A stretch of DNA of 64,000 nucleotides from SFWF01 sp045636705 (GTDB lineage: Bacteria; Bacillota; Clostridia; Oscillospirales; Acutalibacteraceae), in the NCBI GenBank assembly GCA_045636705.1, contig JAZTYA010000010.1, forward strand, positions 1 to 64,000. Direction: 5' to 3'. The position numbers were made by a program, and so were the translations under genes. Shown here one piece after another: positions 1 to 8,790 of the stretch. How positions within the stretch are numbered: the stretch's first letter is position 1; each line of letters opens with the position of its first letter. The notes below the pieces were generated by a model that was not told where the DNA came from, did not search any database, and saw only the letters and a program-made list of their open reading frames with translations.

Positions 1-2
1 AT

Positions 3-635
3 GCATTCTTTGCTATGATAATTTTTGCAATTTGGTTTATAGTAGCATATCGAAAATATTCTGCCGATAAAAAAGAATATGATGCTGTAGCAAAAAGAAG
101 ATATGACTATGAAGAGATTATAAAGAATTCTCATGCTCAAGATACGCTTAATTTTCAAGCGGAGTTGAGCGACTATTACACAAAGTATCAACTGTTCGAC
201 CATAAATTTAACGAGTGCTGTGACGCCTATGTTAATGCGCACAATAAACTTGTTGAAGAAAGCGAACAAGTTCAGAATACGTTGTCAGAAGTAACTCTGC
301 TAAGCGAAGAGCATATTGTTCTTGCACGTCGTATAGGCGATATCTTAAAATCTGGAAGAGCTGATACCTTTAAAGAAGCATTGAATTTGGCTATTGCTGA
401 AAAGCGTGACGAAGAATTTAAGGCTCAACAATTAGCCGAAGAAGCTCGCAGAACTCAGATTGCCGAACAACAAGCATACGATAATATGTTGCATAATCAG
501 AGAATGGAGCGTGAGGCCGCTGCTCAAACACAGCAGGCACAAACACAAGCTCGTATTGCCGAAGCTCAATTAAAAGCCACCGAGCAACAAAATGCTCAGC
601 TTAAGAAATTACTCGACAATCAAAATAGAAGATAG
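3..635 (+). CDS. membrane-anchored coiled-coil protein, 5' end outside window
   Basis: I do not recognise a named family. The frame is open to the left edge, and the residues before the first ATG (position 15) are hydrophobic and run into the transmembrane stretch (IFAIWFIVAY), so the true start probably lies upstream. After one N-terminal membrane segment the protein is charged and helical, with long Gln/Ala/Glu-rich heptad-like stretches toward the C-terminus, as in a membrane-tethered coiled coil exposed to the cytoplasm. It ends at TAG just before a strong hairpin terminator. The neighbouring TnpV gene suggests mobile-element surroundings. Function unknown. Confidence 0.6.
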   Translation, partial: AFFAMIIFAIWFIVAYRKYSADKKEYDAVAKRRYDYEEIIKNSHAQDTLNFQAELSDYYTKYQLFDHKFNECCDAYVNAHNKLVEESEQVQNTLSEVTLLSEEHIVLARRIGDILKSGRADTFKEALNLAIAEKRDEEFKAQQLAEEARRTQIAEQQAYDNMLHNQRMEREAAAQTQQAQTQARIAEAQLKATEQQNAQLKKLLDNQNRR

Positions 636-642
636 TTGTTGC

Positions 643-687
643 AAAATGGAAAGGCATAGCGCTTAAAACGCTATGCCTTTCCATTTT
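643..687. terminator. bidirectional hairpin terminator
   Basis: A perfect 19-bp inverted repeat (643-661 against 669-687, arms starting AAAATGGAAAGG) with a 7-base loop lies between two converging genes. The A-tract on one side and T-tract on the other let it work in both directions. Confidence 0.85.
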
Positions 688-689
688 GT

Positions 690-1061
690 TTATTTGTAAA
701 TTAGTTCACTGTTTACAATTTCTGTGACTCTGCAACGGATGTTATTCATCTGACCAACCCACTGCATTTGGTTATTCGCCTTTAGTTGTTCGGTGACACC
801 TTCGGCGGTTTTATATTGTGAGATAAGTATATCAAACATTTCTTCCGCTTGTTTATTTATGTCTGCAAGGTATCGATTGAGTTCACAACCGATAACCAAC
901 GAGGTGTAAAAACCTTTGCGATGATGCTTGATATACTCTAAATGCCGTTGACCCCACACGCCGATTTCGACTTGTTCTTCTTCGGGCAAAGTTAAATTAG
1001 GAATAAGATAACCGTTTTCCTCACGATAAGTGCCACCCATTTTTTCAAATAATGATTTCAT
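690..1061 (-). CDS. tnpV: TnpV-family transposon-encoded protein
   Basis: A 123-residue protein matching the TnpV family (small proteins of unknown role found on Clostridia transposons, often near serine recombinases). The diagnostic core is visible: FEKMGGTYREENGYLIPNL, then GVWGQRHLEYIKHHRKGF, and a C-terminal QWVGQMNNIRCRVTEIVN. A longer frame exists to 1136, but the ATG at 1061 has a consensus GGAGG eight bases upstream (1070-1074) and gives the canonical family N-terminus. No recombinase, transposase or terminal repeat is seen nearby, so this is an orphan, or the element lies to the left of the window. Confidence 0.85.
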   Translation of the reverse strand: MKSLFEKMGGTYREENGYLIPNLTLPEEEQVEIGVWGQRHLEYIKHHRKGFYTSLVIGCELNRYLADINKQAEEMFDILISQYKTAEGVTEQLKANNQMQWVGQMNNIRCRVTEIVNSELIYK

Positions 1062-1177
1062 TGCAGTTTCCTCCAAATATAATTTATAGATTTTCTGCAA
1101 TATACCGTACCGATTGTCTTTACCACTTATTTTCAAAACCTTCGTTACGGCACCTCATCATTATTAGCGGTCTTTTT

Positions 1178-1831
1178 TTATTTCTTCCAAACAAAATTAT
1201 AATTAATCATTTCTCCGCCGTCGACTACGATGCTTTGTCCTGTGCAAAAGGAGTTAACTGCGGTTAAAAAGTAGCCCCATTCGGCAATTTCCTCTGCCGT
1301 TGCCCACCTTTTTAAGGGGGTTTCTTTCATTATTTCTTTAAAAAGTTCGGGGTCTGATAAAACAGGCTCGTTTAAGGGGGTAATTACTCCGCCGGGGTCA
1401 AGGCTGTTAGCGGTAGCGCCAAACTCTGCTACACGAAGCGCCACATTTTTTGTATAGGCAATAACTCCGCCTTTGCTTGCCGCATATAAAGGGAACTCGG
1501 CGCCCGTGTGTCCGCTTGCCGAACCGATATTTAAAATGGACTTAATATTCTTTTGAAGACCGTACTTTTCGGTAACCTTTATAAGCGCCGTTAGATTTAC
1601 CTCAATATCGTTTTCGTTTTGGGTGCCTGCATTGTTAATAAGGATATTTACATCCTTAATTTCGGGTAAATTTTCATAGTCGGTAATATCGCAGACAATA
1701 TGGGTATAGTTGTCGTTTTTTAGCTCAGAGGGATTTCTGTCAATTCCGATAACGGTATGGTTTTCGGCTAAAAAGCGCTCTGCTAACGCTTTGCCTATTC
1801 CTCTTGCCGTTCCTGTAATTAAAACCTTCAT
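1178..1831 (-). CDS. SDR-family short-chain dehydrogenase/reductase
   Basis: Classical Rossmann-fold SDR of 217 residues, presumably a cytosolic NAD(P)-dependent oxidoreductase. Visible motifs are TGTARGIG (cofactor loop, residues 6-13), NNAG (about 70), and the YAASK catalytic pair (about 133-137), followed by a PGG segment after the active site. The start at 1831 is preceded by a good AGGAGG and overlaps the stop of the upstream transporter by four bases (ATGA), so the two are translationally coupled. A longer reading to 1879 lies inside the transporter gene and is unlikely. Substrate unknown; coupling to a queuosine-precursor-type transporter could be incidental. Confidence 0.85.
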   Translation of the reverse strand: MKVLITGTARGIGKALAERFLAENHTVIGIDRNPSELKNDNYTHIVCDITDYENLPEIKDVNILINNAGTQNENDIEVNLTALIKVTEKYGLQKNIKSILNIGSASGHTGAEFPLYAASKGGVIAYTKNVALRVAEFGATANSLDPGGVITPLNEPVLSDPELFKEIMKETPLKRWATAEEIAEWGYFLTAVNSFCTGQSIVVDGGEMINYNFVWKK

Positions 1832-2550
1832 TTTTTTACCTCCTCTAAATATTCCTTGCCGACGTTTTCCTTGTTCCATTTATTTATAACACAAAAAGCG
1901 ACGGGCGAAAAGATTATTTCCATAATCACCTCGGCCACGGCGCCCGTTAGCGCGCACGTAACGCACTGAATAGGCGTCCAATAAAATCCGTTCCAAAAGA
2001 CAGGTGCAAAGATAGTGAAAACCAAAAGAGAGAAAATAAGGTTGTCCAAAAACTGACCTACAAAGGTGGAAATATAACTCCTTGTTATAAAGGCGAGCTT
2101 TCCATCGGGATTTCTTTTAAAGATTTTGCCGATAGAAAAGTTTAAAAGGTTGTTTATCATAGCCGACACCAAAAAGGCGACGGTACTGCTTAAAAGCACA
2201 AACCAGGTGCCGCCAAAAATTTGATTAAAGGCGGTGTAATCGGCAGCCGATGACGGAATGATGCTTACAATATAGAAAATTCCGCAGGTTAAAAGGTTTA
2301 TAGCCGAGGCTAAAACCGCAACCTTGTTAGATGCCTTTGGTCCAAAATATTTTGTAATTATATCCATGCACATAAAGGAAAGCCAGGAAATTAAAATGCC
2401 GCCGTCAAGCGCCAGCCACCTTGTTTGAACAAGGGTCTTTTGCGCAAGCAAGTTCATGCAAACAACGCTTACGACAAAAAGCGTCGTTACTATAGACGGT
2501 ATGCTTTTAAATAAAAGTTCTGTTTCCCTTTTTTCTTTTTTAAAATTCAT
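1828..2550 (-). CDS. VUT-family queuosine precursor transporter (YhhQ/COG1738)
   Basis: Polytopic inner-membrane protein of 240 residues with about six hydrophobic segments, matching the VUT/YhhQ family. Members import queuosine precursors such as preQ0 or preQ1 for tRNA modification. Family-like features are the NLLAQKT segment after the first helix, the GILISWLSFMCMDIITKYFG region, and GQFLDNLIFS near the middle. It is first in a two-gene unit with the SDR gene and has its own promoter and a leader containing an intrinsic terminator, which fits control by a preQ1-type riboswitch. The family match is clear; the exact ligand is inferred. Confidence 0.85.
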   Translation of the reverse strand: MNFKKEKRETELLFKSIPSIVTTLFVVSVVCMNLLAQKTLVQTRWLALDGGILISWLSFMCMDIITKYFGPKASNKVAVLASAINLLTCGIFYIVSIIPSSAADYTAFNQIFGGTWFVLLSSTVAFLVSAMINNLLNFSIGKIFKRNPDGKLAFITRSYISTFVGQFLDNLIFSLLVFTIFAPVFWNGFYWTPIQCVTCALTGAVAEVIMEIIFSPVAFCVINKWNKENVGKEYLEEVKK

Positions 2551-2664
2551 TTTATCTCCTAAAAAAATAGTGGTCTTGTAAAAACAAAACCACCAAAAAT
2601 ACTCTTTGTTTTTTGATAGCCCGAGTTTTGATTAACGACAGGATGGTGCAAACGAACTGTCGGT
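2551..2664 (-). promoter_or_regulatory. structured leader with terminator, candidate preQ1-class riboswitch
   Basis: The roughly 114-base leader contains a first stem (CGACAG/CTGTCG at about 2639-2659) whose loop carries CACCA. Further down is a terminator (GTGGTTTTGT paired with ACAAGACCAC, about 2570-2593) followed by a seven-T run that abuts the AGGAGA ribosome site. The loop CACCA can pair with TGGTG at the 5' arm of the terminator, giving mutually exclusive folds. Position before a queuosine-precursor transporter makes preQ1 the obvious ligand. I could not match it to a preQ1-I, -II or -III consensus by eye. Confidence 0.5.
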
Positions 2665-2670
2665 TTAAGT

Positions 2671-2699
2671 ATTATATAACAAAAACTTTAAAATTACAA
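2671..2699 (-). promoter_or_regulatory. sigma-A-type promoter for the VUT transporter unit
   Basis: TTGTAA (2694-2699) and a perfect TATAAT (2671-2676) are separated by 17 bases, just downstream of the aroA stop codon. It starts the leader of the transporter unit. Confidence 0.75.
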
Positions 2700-2704
2700 G
2701 GATT

Positions 2705-3904
2705 TTATATTTCCACCTTTGCTCCAAGGCTTTTAATGTCGGTAAAAAAGCCGGGATAACTCTTTTTTACGGCTTCTGCGCCTTCTATTTCTCCGCTAAT
2801 TTTCGACAAAATAAGGGATAGCGCCATAACGATACGGTGGTCGTTATGTCCGTTTAATTTTTCTCCCTTATATTCTAAATTTTGTTTTGGTACTGTGATT
2901 TTATTATCGCCAAAGATAAGTCCGCCGCCGAGTTTTTTGAGTTCCTTATGCATTGCGCTTCCGCGGTCGCTTTCCTTAATCTTAAGTCTATCGGTACCAA
3001 GCAGGGTTGCGCCGTTCTTTAGCGAAGAAAGCGCTATTAAAACGGGGGCTAAATCAGGGCAGTCGGAAATATCTAAAGTCGGAGTGCCCTTTTCGATTTT
3101 TTCAAAATAGTCCTTGTAAATCTTATCGCCTTGTAGACTGTTTTCATCAAGGTTTTCTACCCTGACGCTAGAACCTAAAAGGTTAAATCCGTCCAAAAAG
3201 GCCGCATTCGAATAATCTCCCTCAATTTTCGTGCAAACGCCTGAAAGGGTGGATTTCTTTATAGAAATTTTGTGTTCGCCTGTAAATTCAACCCTTGCAC
3301 CAAAGCTTTTTAAAGCAGAAAGGGTTAAATCAACGTAAGAACGGCTTTCAAATGGTGGTAAAATTTCAATTTCTGCTTCCTCGTTTAAAAAGACAAGAGC
3401 AAAAATAAGGCCTGTAATAAACTGGCTGCTAAGGTTTCCGTTTACCTTTATGTTCCGAGGTTTTAAATTTCCTAAAACCTTAAGGCTTGTTTTGTCCTTT
3501 TCGAATTTAAAGCCGTTGTCCTTTGCTATTTCTTCGTAAGCTGATAACGGGCGCTCAAAAAGACGCTCACTACCATTAAATTCGACCTCTCTGCCCAAAG
3601 TTAAAGCAAGAGGTAAAAGGAAACGAAGGGTGCTGCCGCTTTCTCTGCAGTCTAAAATCGGGCTTTCTGCCTTCATAAAGTTTTCGGCATTTATTGTGAC
3701 GGTGTTTTTATTTATCTCTACCTTCGCGCCAAGCGCCTTTAAGCAGTCGATTGTAGCTAAAACGTCCTCGCTAAAGTCAACACCCTCAAGCACACTTATA
3801 CCTTTAGACAACGCCGCACCTATAAGAAACCTATGCGCCATACTTTTAGAAGGCGGTGCCGAAATTTCTCCCGAAAGCAGACTTGGTTTAAATCTTGCTA
3901 TCAT
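2705..3904 (-). CDS. aroA: 3-phosphoshikimate 1-carboxyvinyltransferase (EPSP synthase)
   Basis: Sixth step of the shikimate pathway: transfers enolpyruvyl from PEP to shikimate 3-phosphate. The 399-residue two-domain inside-out alpha/beta barrel shows the N-terminal APPSKSMAHR substrate loop, ESGSTLRFLLPLAL, the QGDKIYKDYF region, GTDRLKIKESDR, and NGHNDHRIVMAL near the C-terminus. It begins immediately after the aroQ stop codon and is the last gene of the aromatic operon. The length is a little under the usual 420-430, without loss of visible motifs. Confidence 0.95.
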   Translation of the reverse strand: MIARFKPSLLSGEISAPPSKSMAHRFLIGAALSKGISVLEGVDFSEDVLATIDCLKALGAKVEINKNTVTINAENFMKAESPILDCRESGSTLRFLLPLALTLGREVEFNGSERLFERPLSAYEEIAKDNGFKFEKDKTSLKVLGNLKPRNIKVNGNLSSQFITGLIFALVFLNEEAEIEILPPFESRSYVDLTLSALKSFGARVEFTGEHKISIKKSTLSGVCTKIEGDYSNAAFLDGFNLLGSSVRVENLDENSLQGDKIYKDYFEKIEKGTPTLDISDCPDLAPVLIALSSLKNGATLLGTDRLKIKESDRGSAMHKELKKLGGGLIFGDNKITVPKQNLEYKGEKLNGHNDHRIVMALSLILSKISGEIEGAEAVKKSYPGFFTDIKSLGAKVEI

Positions 3905-4333
3905 TTATTTGCCCTCTAATAAAAACTCTATGGCCTCTACATATCCGTCTGTTCCCTTACCCTTAACAGTTTTTACTACCGCTTCACGAATATAACTTAC
4001 TTTTCTAAACTCTTCACGGGTATCAGGGTCAGAAACGTGCACCTCAACCGTCGGAATGCCGACAGTTTTTACAGCATCCAAAAGCGCAATGCTCGTATGG
4101 GTGTAAGCGCCGGGGTTTATAACTATACCATCCGCCTTTTTATAAGCCGACTGTATTTTAGAAACCAAATCGCCCTCACAGTTTGACTGATAAAAAGCCA
4201 CCTTTACCTTCTTATCTTTGGCAAAGGTTTTTATCTTCTTAATTAGGTCTTTATAGGTTTCTTTGCCGTAAATTTCCGGCTCACGAATACCTAGCATATT
4301 AAGATTTGGTCCGTTTAAAACTAAAATTTTCAA
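3905..4333 (-). CDS. aroQ: type II 3-dehydroquinate dehydratase
   Basis: Third step of the shikimate pathway, dehydrating 3-dehydroquinate to 3-dehydroshikimate. The 142 residues match the small dodecameric type II family. Visible motifs are NGPNLNMLG at the N-terminus, the flexible lid region with the catalytic Tyr (PEIYG), NPGAYTHTSIALLDA, and EVHVSDPDTREEFR. The start overlaps the aroE-aroK stop by four bases and the stop touches aroA, consistent with coupled translation. Confidence 0.95.
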   Translation of the reverse strand: MKILVLNGPNLNMLGIREPEIYGKETYKDLIKKIKTFAKDKKVKVAFYQSNCEGDLVSKIQSAYKKADGIVINPGAYTHTSIALLDAVKTVGIPTVEVHVSDPDTREEFRKVSYIREAVVKTVKGKGTDGYVEAIEFLLEGK

Positions 4334-5574
4334 AACAATTTCTCCATTCGTTTTGATAAGATATATTCCGCTGCGCTTTTAGCGCTTAAATCAGGCACGA
4401 TTATATCAGCCGTGGATTTATATACGTCTATTCGCTCGTTATAAAGTTTTTCAAGCTTTTCCTTGGTGTTTGATAAGGGTCGGCTATCTGTAGCGCAGAG
4501 CCTTGAAAGTGGCGCATCCAGGAAATATATCTTGCCGTTTTGCTTTAAAGCTCTTACATTTTCAGGTCTTTTTACTGCGCCGCCACCCGTGGCAATAATA
4601 AGCCCCGTCCTACTTGACAGTTCCTTTATAACTTCACTTTCGATATTTCTAAAATGCTCTTCGCCTTTTTCTAAAATCAGGTCTTTTATAGTGCATCCTG
4701 CTCGTTTTTCAATTTCCGAATCTATATCGACAAAGGAAAAGCCCTCAAGTTTTATAAGGTTTGCAACGGTCGATTTTCCGCTTGCAGGCATACCTGTTAA
4801 AACGATATTTTCTTTGTTACCCAGAATTTCTTTATAAACCTTATCGGTCTTTTCTTTAGAAATCGAAACGCCTAAGAACTTTTCTACCGCCACTACTGCT
4901 TGTGCAACCAGCATATAAAGCCCACCCGATGCCTTGAGTCCTTTTTCCTTTGCATCAAGCACTAAATTCGAGCAAAGGGGATTATAAATTGCATCAATTA
5001 CACCCTCTAGTTTTTTAAAGCAGTTAATATCTAAGGGTGTGTTTTGAGGTTCGGGGAACATTCCAACAGGGGTTGTGTTTATTATTATATCGGCATCGGT
5101 CTGCTCTCTTACCGCATTATCATAGGTAATAACGCCCTCGGCTTTTTGACGGCTTATTACTAAAACTTCTCTTGCGCCAAGGTCATGTGCTACCACTCTT
5201 GCGCATTTAGAGGTGCCTCCTGTTCCCAAGATTAGCACCTTTTTGCCCTTAATATCAAGCCCTGTTCTGACAATTAGGTCCTTCATTCCGAAATAATCGG
5301 TGTTAAACCCTAAAAGCTTGCCGTCCTTTTTTACAATGGTGTTTACCGCGCCGATTTTTAAAGCCGTTTCGCTCACATTATCCAAAAAGGGAATTACCGT
5401 CTGCTTATAGGGGATTGTAACGTTTATTGCCTCAAAATCCCTTTTTTCTAAGAATGGGCCAACTTCATCCTCACTAAGCTCTATAAGGTCATATTCATAG
5501 TCTGCAAGCAGAGAATGAATCTCTTTTGAATAACTGTGGGTAAGTTTTTTTCCGATACATCCAAAAGTTTTCAT
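4330..5574 (-). CDS. aroE-aroK: fused shikimate dehydrogenase / shikimate kinase
   Basis: One 414-residue polypeptide carrying steps four and five of the shikimate pathway. Residues 1 to about 250 are AroE: HSYSKEIH substrate motif, NVTIPYKQ with the catalytic Lys, GAVNTI, and the NADP loop LGTGGTSKCA. Residues about 255-414 are AroK: Walker A GMPASGKST, DIDSEIE, EEHFRNIESEV, and IATGGGAV. The usual separate genes are fused in frame with only a short linker, so dehydroshikimate could be reduced and phosphorylated on one protein. AroE-AroK fusions are uncommon but occur in bacteria. It overlaps aroC by one base and aroQ by four. Confidence 0.93.
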   Translation of the reverse strand: MKTFGCIGKKLTHSYSKEIHSLLADYEYDLIELSEDEVGPFLEKRDFEAINVTIPYKQTVIPFLDNVSETALKIGAVNTIVKKDGKLLGFNTDYFGMKDLIVRTGLDIKGKKVLILGTGGTSKCARVVAHDLGAREVLVISRQKAEGVITYDNAVREQTDADIIINTTPVGMFPEPQNTPLDINCFKKLEGVIDAIYNPLCSNLVLDAKEKGLKASGGLYMLVAQAVVAVEKFLGVSISKEKTDKVYKEILGNKENIVLTGMPASGKSTVANLIKLEGFSFVDIDSEIEKRAGCTIKDLILEKGEEHFRNIESEVIKELSSRTGLIIATGGGAVKRPENVRALKQNGKIYFLDAPLSRLCATDSRPLSNTKEKLEKLYNERIDVYKSTADIIVPDLSAKSAAEYILSKRMEKLF

Positions 5575-6662
5575 TATCTAATCCAGTCCGTTCCAAAACG
5601 CAAGGCTAAAACGTCAGCTAAAACCAAAGCCGTAGCTGCATCCTGAACAACCCTTGCTCTATGTACAATAGCGGGGTCGTGTCGGCCTTTTGCTTTTAAA
5701 ACTGTTTCGGTTTTTGTCTTAAAATCAACCGTGTTTTGTTCCTTGAAAATGGTCGGTGTCGGCTTAACTGCCGTACGGAAAACTATCGGCATTCCGTTTG
5801 TAATGCCGCCGTTTATACCGCCGTTGTTATTTGTAGCGGTAACGATTTTGCCGTCCTCCATTTTAAACGGGTCGTTAGCCTCGCTACCCTTTTTATCGGC
5901 AAAATCAAAGCCTAGTCCAAACTCTATTCCCTTAACGGCAGGGATAGAAAACATCATATGTGAAAGAAGACCTTCGATAGTGTCAAACCAAGGCTCGCCA
6001 ACACCTTCAGGCATACCGACAACGACGGTTTCTAAAACACCGCCCACGCTGTCGCCCTCTTCGGCAGCCAAAAGAATAGCCTTTTTCATTTCTTCTTTTC
6101 TTTCATCGCTTAAAACCGCAAACGTCTTTTGGTTTAAGGCCTTAATATCGGCCAAATAGTCTGAAAACGCTTCATCCTTAACGCCTGCACAAGCACTTAC
6201 GTGGGTGCCGATATAAATTCCCTTTTGCTCGAGCGCAGATTTAAGAATAGCGCCTGCCGCAACTAAAGCCGCAGTAATTCTTCCGCTAAAATGTCCGCCT
6301 CCGCGATAGTCCTGAAATCCTCCGTACTTGCACTCGGCAGTAAAATCGGCATGAGAAGGACGCAAAACAGAACTCATTTCGCTATAATCTGCCGAGCGCA
6401 CATTCTCATTAGGAATAAGAATAGTAATCGGTGTTCCTGTGGTTTTGCCGTTTAAGACGCCGCTTACGATTTTAAAGTTGTCTGCCTCGCATCGAGTGGT
6501 TGAAATTTTGCCCGCAGGACGGCGAAGGGTTAACATATTTTCAATATACTCTTCTTTTACTTCAACGCCCGAAGCCAGCCCGTCAATTATCGCGCCGATA
6601 TATTCTCCGTGGCTTTCTCCAAAAAGGGTTATCGCAACACTGTTTCCAAACGTGTTTTTCAT
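5574..6662 (-). CDS. aroC: chorismate synthase
   Basis: Last common step of aromatic biosynthesis: 5-enolpyruvylshikimate-3-phosphate to chorismate, using reduced FMN. The 362-residue protein shows the N-terminal GESHGEYIGAIIDG, the RPAGKISTTR segment, RPSHADFTAECKYG, the FMN region GGGHFSGRITAA, NGGINGGITNGMPI, and a C-terminal GRHDPAIVHRARVV. It begins one base after aroB ends, in the middle of the operon. Confidence 0.96.
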   Translation of the reverse strand: MKNTFGNSVAITLFGESHGEYIGAIIDGLASGVEVKEEYIENMLTLRRPAGKISTTRCEADNFKIVSGVLNGKTTGTPITILIPNENVRSADYSEMSSVLRPSHADFTAECKYGGFQDYRGGGHFSGRITAALVAAGAILKSALEQKGIYIGTHVSACAGVKDEAFSDYLADIKALNQKTFAVLSDERKEEMKKAILLAAEEGDSVGGVLETVVVGMPEGVGEPWFDTIEGLLSHMMFSIPAVKGIEFGLGFDFADKKGSEANDPFKMEDGKIVTATNNNGGINGGITNGMPIVFRTAVKPTPTIFKEQNTVDFKTKTETVLKAKGRHDPAIVHRARVVQDAATALVLADVLALRFGTDWIR

Positions 6663-7664
6663 TTATATTAACACCTCTTTCGCCTTAGATATTAGTTCTT
6701 TAATTTCGGTTTCCTTTATTTCAAATGCGCCTATTTGGTTAACAAAAACAGCCGAAACGCTGCTCTTGTTTGCCTTTTTATCATAGGATACCGCCTTGCT
6801 TATTTTTTCAAAGTTATATTTAGGCGCTTTATAAAGGTCAAGTGTTTTTAAAACCCTTATAAGTCGCTCTCTTACCTCTTGGCTACACATAGGTAACATT
6901 CCGAGGGCTACGCTTTCTCCGTGATAAAGGTTGGTCGTTACCTCGATTCCGTGACCTATGGTGTGTCCAAAGTTTAAAACCTTGCGAAGTCCTGATTCCT
7001 TTTCGTCCTCTTCGACAACTTGTTTTTTTACATTTAAAGAACGCACTATTATCTCTTCAAGATTTTCCTCAATATTGCCCTTTTCAAAGATTTCAAAAAG
7101 CTCCTTGTCAGAGGTAAGCGAAACCTTAACCGCTTCGGCAAGTCCGTTTGTAATCTGTCTTTTAGGCAGAGTTTTTAAAAGGTCGGGGTCAATTAAAACT
7201 TTTTTTGGTTGATAAAAAGCTCCGACAATATTTTTAACACCGCCAAAATTTATTGCCGTTTTACCTCCGATAGAAGAATCAACGCTTGATAAAAGGGTTG
7301 TTGGAATATTGTAAAAGTCGATTCCTCTCATAAAGATTGATGCCGCAAAGCCTGCAAGGTCGCCGACAACTCCACCGCCTACTGCTACTACTGCGTCCTT
7401 CCTTGAAAGGCCAAATTCAAGCATTTTTTCTAAGACTTTATTTAAAGTGGCAATACTTTTTGAGCCTTCGCCTTGTTTTATGGTATAAACAAAACCTTCG
7501 TGCGACTGCTCCTCGACCGCCTTTGCATATTCTTTTGGAACACCGCTATCGGTCAAAATAAAAACCTTGCGATTAAGATTTAAAAGTTCTCCTGCTTTTG
7601 CTAAGGCTCCTCTTTCTACTAAAATATCGTAACTAGAAGGTCCCAAATTCATTTGAATTTTCAT
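6663..7664 (-). CDS. aroB: 3-dehydroquinate synthase
   Basis: Second step of the shikimate pathway, converting DAHP to 3-dehydroquinate with NAD and a divalent metal. Family motifs in the 333 residues include GGGVVGDLAGFAASIFMRGI, PTTLLSSVDSSIGGKTAINF, GLAEAVK, and the metal ligands in LNFGHTIGHGIE and YHGESVALGM. Slightly shorter than the typical 350-360 but with all key segments. It sits between pheA (20-base gap) and aroC (no gap). Confidence 0.95.
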   Translation of the reverse strand: MKIQMNLGPSSYDILVERGALAKAGELLNLNRKVFILTDSGVPKEYAKAVEEQSHEGFVYTIKQGEGSKSIATLNKVLEKMLEFGLSRKDAVVAVGGGVVGDLAGFAASIFMRGIDFYNIPTTLLSSVDSSIGGKTAINFGGVKNIVGAFYQPKKVLIDPDLLKTLPKRQITNGLAEAVKVSLTSDKELFEIFEKGNIEENLEEIIVRSLNVKKQVVEEDEKESGLRKVLNFGHTIGHGIEVTTNLYHGESVALGMLPMCSQEVRERLIRVLKTLDLYKAPKYNFEKISKAVSYDKKANKSSVSAVFVNQIGAFEIKETEIKELISKAKEVLI

Positions 7665-7684
7665 TTTTTAACGTTCCTTAATCA

Positions 7685-8773
7685 TTAAATTTCGGTGTGT
7701 GGTGCAAATTTTCCTGCAACCTTTAACTTGTCGCAAACAAGGTTAAGCTCCGAAAGCATTTTCTCTCCGTTTTCAGTATCTAAGTTACCCTCGATTTCCA
7801 AATAGAAATAATACTGCCAGGAATGTTTTTTCATAGGTCTGCTACGAAGAGCCGTCATACTGTATCCGTACTTTCCTATAATTCCTATGGCTTCTGCAAG
7901 GGAGCCTGCTTCGTGCTTAACGCTAAACATAAGCACGGTGTTTGAAAGGGCCTTGTCCTCGGCCTTTACCTTGGATAAAACCGCAAATCTTGTTCGGTTT
8001 TCGGCGCTTTTATTAATGTTGCTTTCAAGCACTTTAAGGCCATAAAGCTCTGCCGTATCTTTGCTTGCAATAGCGCCAAGAGAAAGGTCGTTTGCCTCGG
8101 CAACCTGTTTTGCGGCAACGGCGGTGTTGCTTGCTTCTTCGGTTTTAAGCGAGTGGGTTTTAAGGTATTCACCACACTGACTCAAAGCTTGCGGATGACT
8201 TAAAACCGTCTTTATGTCCTCGGTTGTAGCGCCCTTTACCCCTAAAAGATTTTGGTGTATTTCAAGCTCGTAAATTCCGTTAATATAAAGGCTTCCCGAG
8301 AAAATCAGGTCGATGGCCTGACCTACCTCTCCTGCAAAGCTGTTTTCAATCGGGATAACCGCTAAATCACACTCGCCATTTAAAACCGAATGGTAAGCCT
8401 CTTTAAAATCGCCGAAAGAAACAAGATTTCCCTTTGGGAAGAGTCTTGATGCCGCGATATGAGCAAAAGCACCCTCAACACCGCTAAAGGCGACCTTTAC
8501 GCCGTTTTGCAAGCGGTACTGATAGCTTTTAGAAACCGACATAAGGTCGTTTAAAAAATCTATATAATAAGCTTTTAAAAGGTCGTCCTCTATTAATTTT
8601 GAATTGCGCTCGACTAGTTCCTGCTCTCTTTTTTGGTCGAGAATGGGAAGTCCTTTTTCCTTTTTATACTCAAAAACCGTTTCTACCGCCTTCATTCGAC
8701 GGACGAAAAGTTCTGCCAATTCCTTATCTATTTCTTCTATTGCTTTTCTGGCATTTTCTAGTTTGTTTGACAT
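7685..8773 (-). CDS. pheA: bifunctional chorismate mutase / prephenate dehydratase
   Basis: Commits chorismate to phenylalanine. Residues 1 to about 85 form an AroQ-class chorismate mutase helix bundle (ARKAIEEIDKELAELFVRRM). Residues about 108-275 are prephenate dehydratase, with GVEGAFAHIAA, VIPIENSFAGEV, and TRFAVLSK. The last 80 residues are an ACT domain with the Phe-sensing pattern HEAGSLAEAI and LRSRP, predicting feedback inhibition by phenylalanine. It follows DAHP synthase by 17 bases. Its presence makes the operon a phenylalanine unit rather than only a chorismate unit; no tyrA is seen. Confidence 0.95.
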   Translation of the reverse strand: MSNKLENARKAIEEIDKELAELFVRRMKAVETVFEYKKEKGLPILDQKREQELVERNSKLIEDDLLKAYYIDFLNDLMSVSKSYQYRLQNGVKVAFSGVEGAFAHIAASRLFPKGNLVSFGDFKEAYHSVLNGECDLAVIPIENSFAGEVGQAIDLIFSGSLYINGIYELEIHQNLLGVKGATTEDIKTVLSHPQALSQCGEYLKTHSLKTEEASNTAVAAKQVAEANDLSLGAIASKDTAELYGLKVLESNINKSAENRTRFAVLSKVKAEDKALSNTVLMFSVKHEAGSLAEAIGIIGKYGYSMTALRSRPMKKHSWQYYFYLEIEGNLDTENGEKMLSELNLVCDKLKVAGKFAPHTEI

Positions 8774-8790
8774 CTTTTATCTCCTAAGAA

